This document shows positions 1 through 8,450 of a stretch of 52,164 nucleotides of DNA, piece by piece. The position numbers were made by a program, and so were the translations under genes. The notes beneath the pieces were generated by a model. That model saw nothing but the letters and a program-made list of their open reading frames with translations, was not told the origin of the DNA and ran no database searches. This DNA comes from JBBRGK01 sp036741355 (GTDB taxonomy: Bacteria > Chloroflexota > Dehalococcoidia > CAUJGQ01), in contig DAINSK010000025.1 of assembly GCA_036741355.1 (NCBI GenBank), positions 1-52,164 of the forward strand, given 5' to 3'. Position 1 is the first letter of the stretch. Each line of letters opens with the position of its first letter.

Positions 1-846
1 TGATCCCAGACGGCGCGCATCCTGTCGATCCCTGTTACTCGGACAGGCTCCTAGGCGGACCATTGTGCCCTTGTCCCAACGATCAAGCATGAATGGCCCG
101 GAGCCCACCCAGCGCTTGTCGAGGCTGCCATCGGCCTCGACGATCTCGTGCGGGATAATGCCCATTCCGGGACCGTGCGCGATGTCACTCATCAGCACGG
201 CGTTTGGCCCCTTGAGATTGAGGACCACCGTGTACGGGTCGGGCGTCTGGATCGACGCGACCGGTTCGACCTTGTAATTCCAAACGTACTCCGGATCGTC
301 AGTGTCTACCCGCGTTAACGTGTACTTGACGTCATCAGCCACTAACTCGCGCCCGTTAAGCGGAGCGGTATTTTGCCACTTCACACCTTTCCGTAGGTGA
401 AAAACGACTTTATCGCCGGTCTGCTCCCAGGTTTCGGCCAGTTCGGGCCGCGTAACCCAGGTGTTAGGCGGACTCGAATAGTCCCAGCTCATCAGTCGGC
501 TGTAGACCATACCGGAGATATTCTGCGTCGGCGTTGAGATTGTGCGCTGGAAATCCAGGCGCTGGAGGTCACCGCTTGGAGAGTACATGGAGAGGGTGCC
601 ACCCTTCTTCCTTGGCACCGTGCTCGCCGCGCTCGGCGTCGACGTTCGACTGATGGCAGGCGCCGCCGCCTGGGAATTTCCCCCTGCTTGCGTAGCAGCC
701 TGCTGGACGGCGGCGGTCGGGCTAGCCTTCGTGTTGTTGCTACCACCGCAGGCGGCGAGCAAGGCGGCGGCCGACAGAGACATGCCACCAGCCGCACCTG
801 CGCCGAGCAGGCTTCTACGGCTGACAGCCCTACGGGCTATTGCCAT
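1..846 (-). CDS. ABC transporter substrate-binding lipoprotein (peptide class), C-terminus beyond left edge
   Basis: The frame is open from an ATG at 846 to the window edge (282 codons), so only the N-terminal part is seen. A twin-arginine signal (S-R-R-S-L-L, residues 9-14), a hydrophobic stretch and a lipobox ending at Cys33 predict Tat export and lipid anchoring. A low-complexity Ala/Ser/Thr linker follows. The start of an SBP family 5 (DppA/OppA) fold is then visible, including a 'HLRKGVKW' motif typical of the family. It follows the two permease genes on the same strand (95 bp gap) and probably supplies their ligand specificity. The last ~18 residues before the edge do not resemble the 'RNPNYW' block expected there, so a frameshift or contig-end error is possible. 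The ligand is unknown. Confidence 0.85.
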   Translation of the reverse strand, partial: MAIARRAVSRRSLLGAGAAGGMSLSAAALLAACGGSNNTKASPTAAVQQAATQAGGNSQAAAPAISRTSTPSAASTVPRKKGGTLSMYSPSGDLQRLDFQRTISTPTQNISGMVYSRLMSWDYSSPPNTWVTRPELAETWEQTGDKVVFHLRKGVKWQNTAPLNGRELVADDVKYTLTRVDTDDPEYVWNYKVEPVASIQTPDPYTVVLNLKGPNAVLMSDIAHGPGMGIIPHEIVEADGSLDKRWVGSGPFMLDRWDKGTMVRLGACPSNRDRQDARRLGS

Positions 847-940
847 GGTTTCATCCTCCCTTGCCCAACCAGCGCTCCACCGCGCTGAATTCGGCTCTAC
901 TACCGAGTAGTTGATTGCAAGGTCCGTCGCTGCCCTGAGC

Positions 941-1843
941 TCAACTTCGCAAGCGCGGATCGAAAGTGTCGCGGATTGAATCTCCGAGTACGTTGATCCC
1001 AAAGATCACCAAGCTAATCGCCAAGCCCGGGAATATTGCCATCCACGGCGCCACGAGCATGAACCGCCGGCTGGTGCCGCTAAGCATTACACCCCAGCTG
1101 GGCGTCGGAGGCTGCACGCCGAGTCCAAGGAATGAAAGCGACGCTTCGGCAATGATGGCCGCGCCGAACGCCAGGCTGCCGATCACGATCAACGGCGCCA
1201 ACGTGTTGGGCAGCACGTGACGGTACACGATTCTCGTGGTCGTTGCGCCCACCACCCTGGCAGAGACCACGTAGTCTTCCTGCTTCACCGACAACACCGT
1301 GCCGCGGATGATACGCGCCGACGAGGGAACCGCACCGACCGCGATTGCCAAGGTGATATTGCGCAGGCTGGGACCCAGCATGGCCACTAGCGCCATCGCG
1401 AGTATCAGGCTCGGCATGGCCATCATGATGTCAACTGCCCGCTGCAAGGTGTTGTCCAGCCAGCCCCCGGCGTAGCCTGAAAGCAGACCGAGCGCCGTTC
1501 CGAACACCACCCCGAACAGCACTGAGGCGAAGCCAACGTACAGCGACACGCGTGCGCCGTAGACGATACGGCTAAGCAGGTCGCGGCTTAAATTGTCCGT
1601 TCCCATCAGGTGGCTGGCGGAAGGCCCCAGCAGCCTTGCATGAGAGAGGCTCTTGTTCGGGTCATACGGTGCAATCACTGGCGCAAGCGCAGCAGTCACC
1701 AGCAGCGCCGCAAGAATGACGGCACCGAAAGCGCCGAGAGGATTCCGACGCAACCAATTCAGTGCCGGCTGCGCGGAGATGCGTCGGGAAAAGCCAATGG
1801 AGCCCGCCCCAGCGGGAAGAGATAGCGCTCCTGATTCACCCAT
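941..1843 (-). CDS. ABC transporter permease, DppC/OppC type
   Basis: A 300-residue inner-membrane permease of the binding-protein-dependent family. It has the N-terminal OppC-like segment (one membrane span, then the 'APYDPNKSL...HLMGTDNLSRDLLSR' region) and the BPD_transp_1 core with its cytoplasmic EAA-like loop near 'VVSARVVGATTTRIVYRHVLPN'. It would form the translocation pore with the DppB-type partner. Its first 8 bases overlap the end of that gene, showing translational coupling. Dipeptide, oligopeptide, nickel and other solutes are all possible; nothing in the sequence fixes the substrate. Confidence 0.92.
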   Translation of the reverse strand: MGESGALSLPAGAGSIGFSRRISAQPALNWLRRNPLGAFGAVILAALLVTAALAPVIAPYDPNKSLSHARLLGPSASHLMGTDNLSRDLLSRIVYGARVSLYVGFASVLFGVVFGTALGLLSGYAGGWLDNTLQRAVDIMMAMPSLILAMALVAMLGPSLRNITLAIAVGAVPSSARIIRGTVLSVKQEDYVVSARVVGATTTRIVYRHVLPNTLAPLIVIGSLAFGAAIIAEASLSFLGLGVQPPTPSWGVMLSGTSRRFMLVAPWMAIFPGLAISLVIFGINVLGDSIRDTFDPRLRS

Positions 1844-2795
1844 AACGGATCCTCGGGTTGAGGACCGTATACGAGAGATCTACCAGTAGGTTTGCAACAA
1901 CGTAGACAACACCGAAAATCAGTACACAACTTTGTATTAGCGGATAGTCCCGCTGACCAATCGCGTTTACGGTGAGCGTACCGAAGCCCGGCAGGTTGAA
2001 GATTGTTTCCGTGACGATCGCACCGGTCAAGAGGGTGCCGACAATCGTGCCGTACATTGTGACGACTGGAATCATCGCGTTTTTGAGCGCATGGCCAAGG
2101 ATCACGTTGCGCGATGTAAGCCCCTTAGCTCTTGCCGTGCGTACGTAGTCTTGGCGCAGCACCTCCAGCATGGTTGAGCGAACCATACGCATCATGGCGG
2201 CCGCGGCCGACAGCCCAATGACGATGGCGGGTAGCCACATCTGGCCGAGGTTGGAAAGGGGCGCATTCCAGATAGGGTGATAGGTCGCTGGAGGCGTCCA
2301 GTGCCACCACACTGCCGGCAACACAAGGACCAGCGTGCCGAGCCAGAAATGAGGAATGGACAATCCCAGGATGCTGGCTGAGCGGCCCAAATAATCCCAG
2401 ATCGTGTTGCGACGCACCGCGGATAAGATACCCACCGGCAATGAGAGCACTAGCGCCAATGCCGACGCTAACAAGGTAAGCTCAGCCGTTACAGGTGCGG
2501 CGCGGCCGATGTCATTGATGACCGGACTATTCGTCCAGAAGGAGGTACCAAAGTCTCCCCGCGGAATGCCCGAAATCCAGAAGGCGTACTGCTGATACAG
2601 GGGCCGATTGAGACCAAGTTCCGTGCGTAGCTTATCTTTATGAGAGGCAGTCGGGCTATCGGCCAGCAACGCTGAGGCGGCGTCACCGGGGATGACCCGC
2701 ATGATGAGGAAAATTGCGAGCGAGAGCCCGAGGAGCACCGGCACCATCAGGACGATGCGTCTAATAATGTACTGAGACACGTCGAGTCCGTTCAA
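1836..2795 (-). CDS. ABC transporter permease, DppB/OppB type
   Basis: A 319-residue permease. The N-terminus 'YIIRRIVLMVPVLLGLSLAIFLIMRVIPGD' is the classic DppB opening helix and signature. About six membrane spans follow, with the EAA-like loop at 'DYVRTARAKGLTSRNVILGHALKNAMIP'. It pairs with the overlapping DppC-type gene and with the substrate-binding gene after it. It begins 31 bp after the nitroreductase gene on the same strand, so the four genes look like one operon. No ATPase gene accompanies them. Confidence 0.92.
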   Translation of the reverse strand: MNGLDVSQYIIRRIVLMVPVLLGLSLAIFLIMRVIPGDAASALLADSPTASHKDKLRTELGLNRPLYQQYAFWISGIPRGDFGTSFWTNSPVINDIGRAAPVTAELTLLASALALVLSLPVGILSAVRRNTIWDYLGRSASILGLSIPHFWLGTLVLVLPAVWWHWTPPATYHPIWNAPLSNLGQMWLPAIVIGLSAAAAMMRMVRSTMLEVLRQDYVRTARAKGLTSRNVILGHALKNAMIPVVTMYGTIVGTLLTGAIVTETIFNLPGFGTLTVNAIGQRDYPLIQSCVLIFGVVYVVANLLVDLSYTVLNPRIRYG

Positions 2796-2826
2796 TCCCA
2801 GTCGGTTGCGGCGGCGTGGTCGAATT

Positions 2827-3483
2827 TCAGTGCGTCGGAGCGGCCACCAAACTGTTGCCCCAGGTGTTCAGATAACAAACCTGATCCAGCGGCTTGCGAG
2901 GCCCCATGCCGAATTTTCCAAGCGGCCAGCCCATTGGAATCAAAGCAACATAGCTTGAGTTATCCGGGATTTCTAGCAGCCCTCTAACGCCGGCCTGATT
3001 GTCACGTAATACCGTTGTCAGCGACGTGCCGAGACCAAGCGCCCGCGCCGCCAGCAGCAGATTTTGGATCGCCGGGTAGATGCTGCCACCGGAACCGGGC
3101 TCACCGATGGTGCATGCCAGGATAAGGACGGGGACCTCGTGCAGGTGGTCGGCGAGGTATGTACCCGCGTTGAGCGCTGCCTGAATACTGCGAGCCTGTT
3201 CCGGCGGCCGCTCGGAGAGGGGCTTGCCCTTGCCGATCGTCTCCCGCAGGTAGCGGTTCCATCCCATGACGAAGTACTCCTGCAGCCTCTTTCGCTTTTC
3301 AGGGTCGGTTATAACAAGGAACCGCCACGGCTGGCGGTTGCTTCCGCTCGGTGCGCACGTTGCTGCCCAGAGAACTTTTTCGACGTATTCCATCGGAACC
3401 GGATCGGACTTGAGACGTCGGATCGCGCGTGTGCTGCCGACGACCTCAAAAAAATCAGCGACAGCCACTTCTGGCTCGGACAC
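2827..3483 (-). CDS. nitroreductase family flavoprotein
   Basis: A 218-residue protein of the FMN-dependent nitroreductase fold. The N-terminal 'STRAIRRLKSDPVP' followed by 'APSGSNRQPWRFLVI' is the conserved FMN-binding region, and the C-terminal half carries 'NLLLAARALGLGTSLTT'. I chose the GTG at 3483 because GGGAGGG lies just upstream of it. An ATG at 3513 in the same frame would add ten residues but would place that Shine-Dalgarno inside the gene. It is the first gene of a likely operon with the permeases at 2795-941 and is divergent from the LysR gene. Members reduce nitroaromatics, quinones or enones or cleave C-halogen bonds; the substrate here is not deducible. Confidence 0.88.
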   Translation of the reverse strand: MSEPEVAVADFFEVVGSTRAIRRLKSDPVPMEYVEKVLWAATCAPSGSNRQPWRFLVITDPEKRKRLQEYFVMGWNRYLRETIGKGKPLSERPPEQARSIQAALNAGTYLADHLHEVPVLILACTIGEPGSGGSIYPAIQNLLLAARALGLGTSLTTVLRDNQAGVRGLLEIPDNSSYVALIPMGWPLGKFGMGPRKPLDQVCYLNTWGNSLVAAPTH

Positions 3484-3513
3484 AGAACATCCCTCCCGTA
3501 GAATTAGCCCCAA

Positions 3514-3594
3514 ATGATAACCTTGCTGAATGTAAATCGTAGACGACCAGGGCCAATTGCCCTATTCTTCGTCAATCGGTTCGGTGGTTATCAT
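3514..3594. promoter_or_regulatory. inverted repeats in the nitroreductase/LysR divergent region
   Basis: ATGATAACC (3514-3522) is repeated as its exact inverse GGTTATCAT (3586-3594). Between them lies AGGGC-CAATT-GCCCT (3549-3563), a second small dyad. Such paired sites between a LysR gene and a divergent target are typical of LysR activation and repression sites. Binding by the adjacent regulator is inference. Confidence 0.4.
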
Positions 3595-3739
3595 CCCGGA
3601 GTATGCGGTGACCGAGGGCAAGGCATCAACGAGCAATGATCGTGCGAGATTGACGAAAAAGTCGTGTCGCTGGTCAGCTGATCCGAGCGGTCGAGCAACG
3701 GCCGAGCGGACGTCAGGGTAGCGGTGGAACTGTCAAAAA

Positions 3740-4630
3740 ATGCGAATCGACGCCATAGCCTCATTTCAAAAGCTGGTCGAAACAGGCTCCTACGCTGCCG
3801 CCGCAGAAGCCCTGTTCATGAGCCCTACGACGCTTCAGAGCCACATCAAGTCCGTCGAAAATGAGCTGGGCACGCCGATTGTCCGATTCGCCAGCCGTAA
3901 ACTGGTACTAACGCATGCCGGCACATTATTCCTCGTGTTTGCTGAAAGGACACTTGGTGATTACGAACAGTTGCAGGGCGCGATCTCGGAGTTGGGGAGC
4001 ACCCCGCGGAACCACCTTCGGATCGCAGCACTAGGTGCCGCCGCAGTACATTTAGCTCCGCCAGTAATTCATCGCTTCAAAACGCGCAGACCTGACATCG
4101 TTATCTCAGTAGAAACCGGCCGAGTGGGAGGAGTGCTGGCAGCCCTGGTCGGAGGCGAGGCAGATCTTGCGATCGTTCAAGACTTACATGCTGAACTCAC
4201 GCATGGCATGTTCATATCTACCCAGATTCTGGAGGACGATCTAATAATGATCGTCCGGAGGGACCTTTATAGAGAGCCAGTGGAAAAGCTTCTGTCTACA
4301 TATCCGTTTGCCGTGCAAACGCCTACAAGCCTATCCAGGCACTATGTAGAGCGTTGGGCTCGAACACAAGGCATTCACCTTAATGTGGCAATCGAACATA
4401 GTTCCTTCGACGGCATCATTGCATCGGTGCTGGAAGGTGCCTGTATCGGTATCGTTGGTGGCTACGTGCTCGCGCGAAATCCAGCTGCCCCGTTCCTACG
4501 TGTACTCGATCTTCCTACCTTCACCTGTGTACGAAAGGTCGTTGCATTGCGTTCAAGCACGGCCGACCCAGTTGTAACAGATTTCGTGAGCGCTCTTGTT
4601 GAATATCACAGCCCGAGTTTGCGGGACTGA
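3740..4630 (+). CDS. LysR family transcriptional regulator
   Basis: A 296-residue regulator. Residues ~1-60 form the winged helix-turn-helix ('FQKLVETGSYAAAAEALFMS', 'TTLQSHIKSVENELGTPI'), and residues ~90-290 the periplasmic-binding-like effector domain ('NHLRIAALGAAAVHLAPPVI'). It is divergent from the nitroreductase/transporter operon and 29 bp ahead of the SDR at 4660, so either could be its target. Its composition differs from the genes to its right: the 60 bases from 4201 are 50% GC against about 67% in a comparable stretch of the SDR, and AT-rich codons are common. Confidence 0.9.
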   Translation: MRIDAIASFQKLVETGSYAAAAEALFMSPTTLQSHIKSVENELGTPIVRFASRKLVLTHAGTLFLVFAERTLGDYEQLQGAISELGSTPRNHLRIAALGAAAVHLAPPVIHRFKTRRPDIVISVETGRVGGVLAALVGGEADLAIVQDLHAELTHGMFISTQILEDDLIMIVRRDLYREPVEKLLSTYPFAVQTPTSLSRHYVERWARTQGIHLNVAIEHSSFDGIIASVLEGACIGIVGGYVLARNPAAPFLRVLDLPTFTCVRKVVALRSSTADPVVTDFVSALVEYHSPSLRD

Positions 4631-4659
4631 GACACCAAGCCCAAGCCGGAGGAGAGACG

Positions 4660-5460
4660 ATGACAGGACGCGTCGATGGCAAGGTCGCGCTTATCATGGG
4701 CGGCGGTCAGACTCCTGGCGAGACGATCGGGAACGGGCGAGCCACCGCGCTTGTCCTGGCCCGTGAGGGCGCGCGCGTGGTCGTGGTCGACCGGTCGCTT
4801 GCTTCGGCGCAAGACACGGTTGCGATGATCCAAAAGGACGGCGGTGAGGCGATCGCCTACGCGGCAGACGTCGTCGAGGAGAGCCAGGTGCAGGCGGCGG
4901 TCGAGGAATGCGTCCGCCGCTTCGGCCGGATTGACCTCCTCCAAAACAACGTCGGCGCCAGCCTGGCGCTTGATGACGCGCCCGCCACCGAACTGACTGT
5001 CGAGGCGTTCGACCGAATATTCGCGGTGAATCTGCGCGGCATGTGGCTTGCCTGCAAGCACGCGCTGCCGCAGATGCGCCTGCAGGCAAGCGGCTCGATC
5101 GTCAATATCTCCTCGATGGCGGCGCGGACGCCGTACCCGTATGTGGGCTATAAGACGACCAAGGTCGCCGTGATCGGCCTGACCGAGAACCTCGCCGCGC
5201 ACAACGCCCAGTTCGGTATCCGCGTGAATACGATTTTGCCAGGTCTCATGAACACGCCGATGGCGATCGAGGCGCGGGTAGCGGCCGGCGGGGACCGCTC
5301 GGAGATAATCGCCGCGCGCGACAAGCAGGTGCCGCTCGGTCGCAAAATGGGGACCGGCTGGGACGTCGCGTATGCGTCGCTCTTTTTGCACAGCGACGAG
5401 GCGCAGTTCATCACGGGCGTTTCGCTCCCCGTCGATGGAGGCAGCAGCGTCGGACGCTAG
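4660..5460 (+). CDS. short-chain dehydrogenase/reductase (SDR)
   Basis: A 266-residue Rossmann-fold oxidoreductase preceded by GGAGGAGAG. The cofactor loop is unusual: instead of TGxxxGxG it reads 'MGGGQTPGETIGNGRAT', a longer glycine-rich loop near residue 10-25. The usual NNAG is 'NNVG'. The catalytic Ser ('NISSM') and YxxxK ('YVGYKTTK') are intact, so it should be an active NAD(P)-dependent alcohol/ketone oxidoreductase. The C-terminus has the usual 'ITGVSLPVDGGSS'. It follows the LysR gene by 29 bp. Substrate unknown. Confidence 0.9.
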   Translation: MTGRVDGKVALIMGGGQTPGETIGNGRATALVLAREGARVVVVDRSLASAQDTVAMIQKDGGEAIAYAADVVEESQVQAAVEECVRRFGRIDLLQNNVGASLALDDAPATELTVEAFDRIFAVNLRGMWLACKHALPQMRLQASGSIVNISSMAARTPYPYVGYKTTKVAVIGLTENLAAHNAQFGIRVNTILPGLMNTPMAIEARVAAGGDRSEIIAARDKQVPLGRKMGTGWDVAYASLFLHSDEAQFITGVSLPVDGGSSVGR

Positions 5461-5533
5461 CTCGATCGCGTCCCGGAAGCAACTTTCTTCCACGAAACAA
5501 CGTCTGACACCCCGTCGGTCTATGCAGAGCGGT

Positions 5534-5660
5534 CGCCCGGCGGTTAAAACCGCAGGCTCATGCTACGAAACCGGCTGCTGCCGGTTGGTGACCCGCGCCA
5601 GTTCGGGAGCCCGCGCATGCGGGCTTTGTTGATCAAGCCCGCGACTTTAGTCGCCGGGCG
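5534..5660. repeat. structured inverted-repeat element, copy 1
   Basis: A 127 bp intergenic element with ~27 bp terminal inverted repeats (5534-5560 and 5634-5660, 20/27 identical, all differences transitions). Each terminus is itself a hairpin: GCGGTTaaAACCGC on the left and GCGACTttAGTCGC on the right. Each is followed inward by an ACGAA/ACAAA box and a 7 bp stem with a 4-base loop (AACCGGC-TGCT-GCCGGTT; AGCCCGC-GCAT-GCGGGCT). It fills most of the 297 bp gap between the SDR and the hydrolase. The same architecture recurs at 11410-11701. Confidence 0.8.
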
Positions 5661-5757
5661 GCGATTAACGCGCCCCAAGCCCGCCGTGCTACGGTAGGCT
5701 CGCACGGCGTCTGCCCTCCCACCGGCACGCCGTGCGAGACCGCCGAGGGAGGCAGCG

Positions 5758-6537
5758 GTGGCCGACTTCACGCTTCTCGACCGCCCACACGTCCGCGAAA
5801 TCATGTTCTACCCGCGCTCCGACCGCTCGTCGCCGCCTGCCGGAGCGCAGGACCTGTTCGTGCCGGTGGAACCGGACGTGCGGCTGCACACGCGCATCTA
5901 CGGCGGCTCGCCCGACCTTCCGACCGTCTTGCTCTTTCACGGCAATGGCGAGGTGGTGTCCGACTACGACGACCTTTCCAGTCTGTACCGGCAGTTCGGC
6001 CTTAATCTGGCCGTCGGCGACTACCGCGGCTACGGCCTGAGCGGCGGCAGACCGACGTTCACGGCGATGATGGCCGACGCCCACGCGGTGAAAGCGGCTG
6101 TGCTGGCGCGGCTCGACGAGCTCGGCTGGAGCCACGGCCGCTTCCTCATGGGGCGATCGCTGGGTGCTCTCTCTGCCGTGGAGCTCGCCGCGACCGACCC
6201 GGGCGGCTTTCGCGGCTTGATCATCGAGTCGGGCGCGGCCAATCTGCGCGGCTGGAGGCGTTTTGCTTCTCCCGGCGAGGAGGATGCTTGGGAGGCGCTG
6301 GCCGGCGCTCAGCGCGACCGGCTGGCGGCGATCCGGTTGCCGTTGCTCACCATCCACGGAGCGCAGGACGAGCTCATTCCACTCGAGCGCGCTCTGGAGG
6401 CGCATGAGGCGACGGGATCTGATCACAAAGAACTCGTCGTCATCCCCGGAGTTGGGCACAACGACCTGCTTGCAGCGGGAGTGCAGGTGTACTTCCAGGC
6501 GATCGCGGCATTTGTCGGGCAGTACGAGAACGACTGA
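5758..6537 (+). CDS. alpha/beta hydrolase
   Basis: A 259-residue cytoplasmic serine hydrolase read from a GTG start preceded by GAGGGAGGC. The oxyanion region is 'LFHGNGE' (60-65). The nucleophile elbow is G132-R-S134-L-G136, with Asp204 ('GAQDELIP') and His234 ('GVGHND') completing the triad. The family includes esterases, thioesterases and peptidases, and the 'DYRGYGLSGG' block resembles the BEM46/FrsA-like group. It stands alone between a repeat element and the small zinc-binding gene on the other strand, so context gives no substrate. Confidence 0.88.
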   Translation: MADFTLLDRPHVREIMFYPRSDRSSPPAGAQDLFVPVEPDVRLHTRIYGGSPDLPTVLLFHGNGEVVSDYDDLSSLYRQFGLNLAVGDYRGYGLSGGRPTFTAMMADAHAVKAAVLARLDELGWSHGRFLMGRSLGALSAVELAATDPGGFRGLIIESGAANLRGWRRFASPGEEDAWEALAGAQRDRLAAIRLPLLTIHGAQDELIPLERALEAHEATGSDHKELVVIPGVGHNDLLAAGVQVYFQAIAAFVGQYEND

Positions 6538-6702
6538 TTTATTGCGGCTGCATGGCAGACGACGAACCATCGAGTGTCGGGGTGTCCTTGCTGACTGGTC
6601 GATGCGGCGAGCCTACCCACTCACCGCCTGTCGCGGTCGCGGCAAGAGGCTTTCCGGCATTCCGGCTGCAACTGCGCACACGGCGCAGACGAAGCTCACG
6701 CC

Positions 6703-6864
6703 TCAGGCAACGAGTCCGGGCACCCGATCGCTGGCGACGCCACAGGCGGGCGCGGAAGGGTAGCGCTTGAAGTCGAAGTGAAACCACTCCCCGCAGAGGA
6801 GACACGGCTCGCCCTCGCCGCGCGCGATCGGCTCGTGACAGACGCTGCAAGCTCTTTCCACCAT
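6703..6864 (-). CDS. small zinc-ribbon-like protein (53 aa)
   Basis: A short frame starting at ATG 6864 with a good Shine-Dalgarno (GGAGG, six bases upstream) and ending at TGA 6703. The product has two CxxC knuckles, Cys6/Cys9 ('CSVCHEP') and Cys21/Cys24 ('PCLLCGEWFHFD') with a nearby His, spaced like a single zinc ribbon or RING-like finger. The C-terminal ~18 residues are featureless. It is convergent with the hydrolase and divergent from the DUF1003 gene. Function unknown; such proteins often bind nucleic acid or a protein partner. Confidence 0.65.
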   Translation of the reverse strand: MVERACSVCHEPIARGEGEPCLLCGEWFHFDFKRYPSAPACGVASDRVPGLVA

Positions 6865-6996
6865 GGCACGCCTCCGGATCCAACGTTCTTATTGTACGTG
6901 ATCCTCACCTGTGGCGCGGCGACGTCGGTACGGTAGAGTGGATGCGGCGAGCGTTGCATTAAGGCGACGCGGGCGCCGGCACGAAAGGAGAAGACG

Positions 6997-7434
6997 ATGG
7001 CTACCGAGTATCACCGCATAGCCCATGAGGAACACGGAGGCGCGTTCGGCAGCGGCGACTTCGGCAAGTTCGGGGAGACGATCGCCCGCTTCTTCGGCAC
7101 ACCGCAGTACCTCATCGGCCAGACGCTGGTCGTCGTGGTCTGGATCGTGTTCAACGGCTACGAGCTGCTGGTGCACTTCGATCCGTACCCATTCATTCTG
7201 CTCAACCTGGGGTTCTCGCTGCAGGCCGCATACGCGGCGCCACTCATCCTGCTCGCCCAAACCCGCCAGGCGGCACGCGACAAGGCGTTCTCGGATGCTG
7301 ACGCCCAGCACCGGGAAGAGATCACCGCGAAGCAGACTGCCCTGCTCGTCGAGAACACGCACCTTACCGAGGAAATCCACCGCTTGACGCTCGCGGTGCA
7401 TGAGCTCGTCTCCCAGAACCGCGCGCCGAGCTAG
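6997..7434 (+). CDS. DUF1003 family membrane protein
   Basis: A 145-residue protein with two adjacent membrane segments (about residues 42-58 and 66-83). They flank the family signature 'FDPYPFILLNLGFSLQAAYAAPLIL' and are followed by a polar, probably helical C-terminal tail ('QTRQAARDKAFSDADAQHREEI...'). GGAGAAGACG precedes the ATG. The family is widespread and lacks an established function. It is 45 bp upstream of the secreted protein gene on the same strand and could be co-transcribed with it. Confidence 0.85.
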   Translation: MATEYHRIAHEEHGGAFGSGDFGKFGETIARFFGTPQYLIGQTLVVVVWIVFNGYELLVHFDPYPFILLNLGFSLQAAYAAPLILLAQTRQAARDKAFSDADAQHREEITAKQTALLVENTHLTEEIHRLTLAVHELVSQNRAPS

Positions 7435-7479
7435 CTCTGTTGGTTAGGGCAGGCCGTGTTACGAAGGGGAGAAATCGGT

Positions 7480-8373
7480 ATGGGTCGTGTATTCGGGTGG
7501 TCGAGCGTGCTCGGCGCGAGCCTGTTAATTCTGCTGCTCGTCGTGCAGGCCCGGCGGCAGCCGGCCTACGCGCAGGGTCAGCCCGCCGTGACTGGGGTGA
7601 GCGTCGGCTCTCTCTCCGTCACGGGGACCAGGTGGAACTTTGACGCCGATGTCGCCCTCGGCGGCGGCCCCTGGATGGGGGTCATCGTGACCAACCTCGG
7701 CGGCTGCGACCGCCCGCTGCCCATACCGGGGACCGCCCAGGCAGGCGCGATCGTCTTCACCGCCCAGCTCGTTGCAGTCGCATCGCAGACTGGGCACGCG
7801 GTTTCTGAGGGCGACCTTCTGCCTTTCCGTGGATCCGCGGCCAGCGGCTACGTGTTCCTGACCACGCCACAAGAACCAGGTGCCCCGACGCACATCGACG
7901 CCGGCCTGTTTGGCCTCGAACAGTTTGCGGTCAATAACACCTTCAGGGTCTGCCTCGTCAGCGGGCCCGGCACGCCTTCGGGTTCCGGTGCAGCGCCCAG
8001 TTTCACCAGCCAGGTGCTCGCCGACGTGCAGACGGTGCTCGGAATGGGCTATGACGCGTCGGGCGTCGTGACCACTGCGAGCCCGGTAGGCAGCAGCTTC
8101 ATCGGGATCTCCGGCGTCAACGTGGCCAGCGCCGATGGCGCTTCGCAATGGGTGTTCTTCTTCAGCGGCACGACATACCTCGGCACCGATACCGCCGATA
8201 CCAGCCCCTCCCTGTCGCTGGCCGGAAGTCCGGGCTCCGGGCAGATCGACGTCAAGTACTCGGCCTACGCGCCCAGTGACCCGCTTTGCTGCCCGAGCCT
8301 GCCCCCAGTGACGATCACCTATACCTGGGACGGTGCCTCGGTGACCGCGAGCGGCACCCCGCCCGGGCATTGA
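7480..8373 (+). CDS. secreted protein of unknown function
   Basis: A 297-residue protein with an N-terminal signal peptide (hydrophobic 'LGASLLILLLVV', probable cleavage after 'AYA' near residue 27-30). I chose ATG 7480 because AGGGGAG lies eight bases upstream; a GTG at 7456 would add eight residues before the signal. The mature part is rich in Gly, Ser, Thr and Val and looks like beta-sandwich repeats. Four Cys residues in mature segments ('GGCDRP', 'FRVCLV', 'PLCCPS') could form disulfides. I recognise no family. Confidence 0.7.
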   Translation: MGRVFGWSSVLGASLLILLLVVQARRQPAYAQGQPAVTGVSVGSLSVTGTRWNFDADVALGGGPWMGVIVTNLGGCDRPLPIPGTAQAGAIVFTAQLVAVASQTGHAVSEGDLLPFRGSAASGYVFLTTPQEPGAPTHIDAGLFGLEQFAVNNTFRVCLVSGPGTPSGSGAAPSFTSQVLADVQTVLGMGYDASGVVTTASPVGSSFIGISGVNVASADGASQWVFFFSGTTYLGTDTADTSPSLSLAGSPGSGQIDVKYSAYAPSDPLCCPSLPPVTITYTWDGASVTASGTPPGH

Positions 8374-8450
8374 TTCCAAAGCGTCACAATAGTTGTCGAA
8401 ACGCAGTCATGCTGGCCATTAATTCGGGACCGTGGTACCATGCGGTTGTT

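Noticed and set aside
4606..5493. 295-codon minus-strand open frame
   Set aside because: Shadow of the SDR at 4660-5460.
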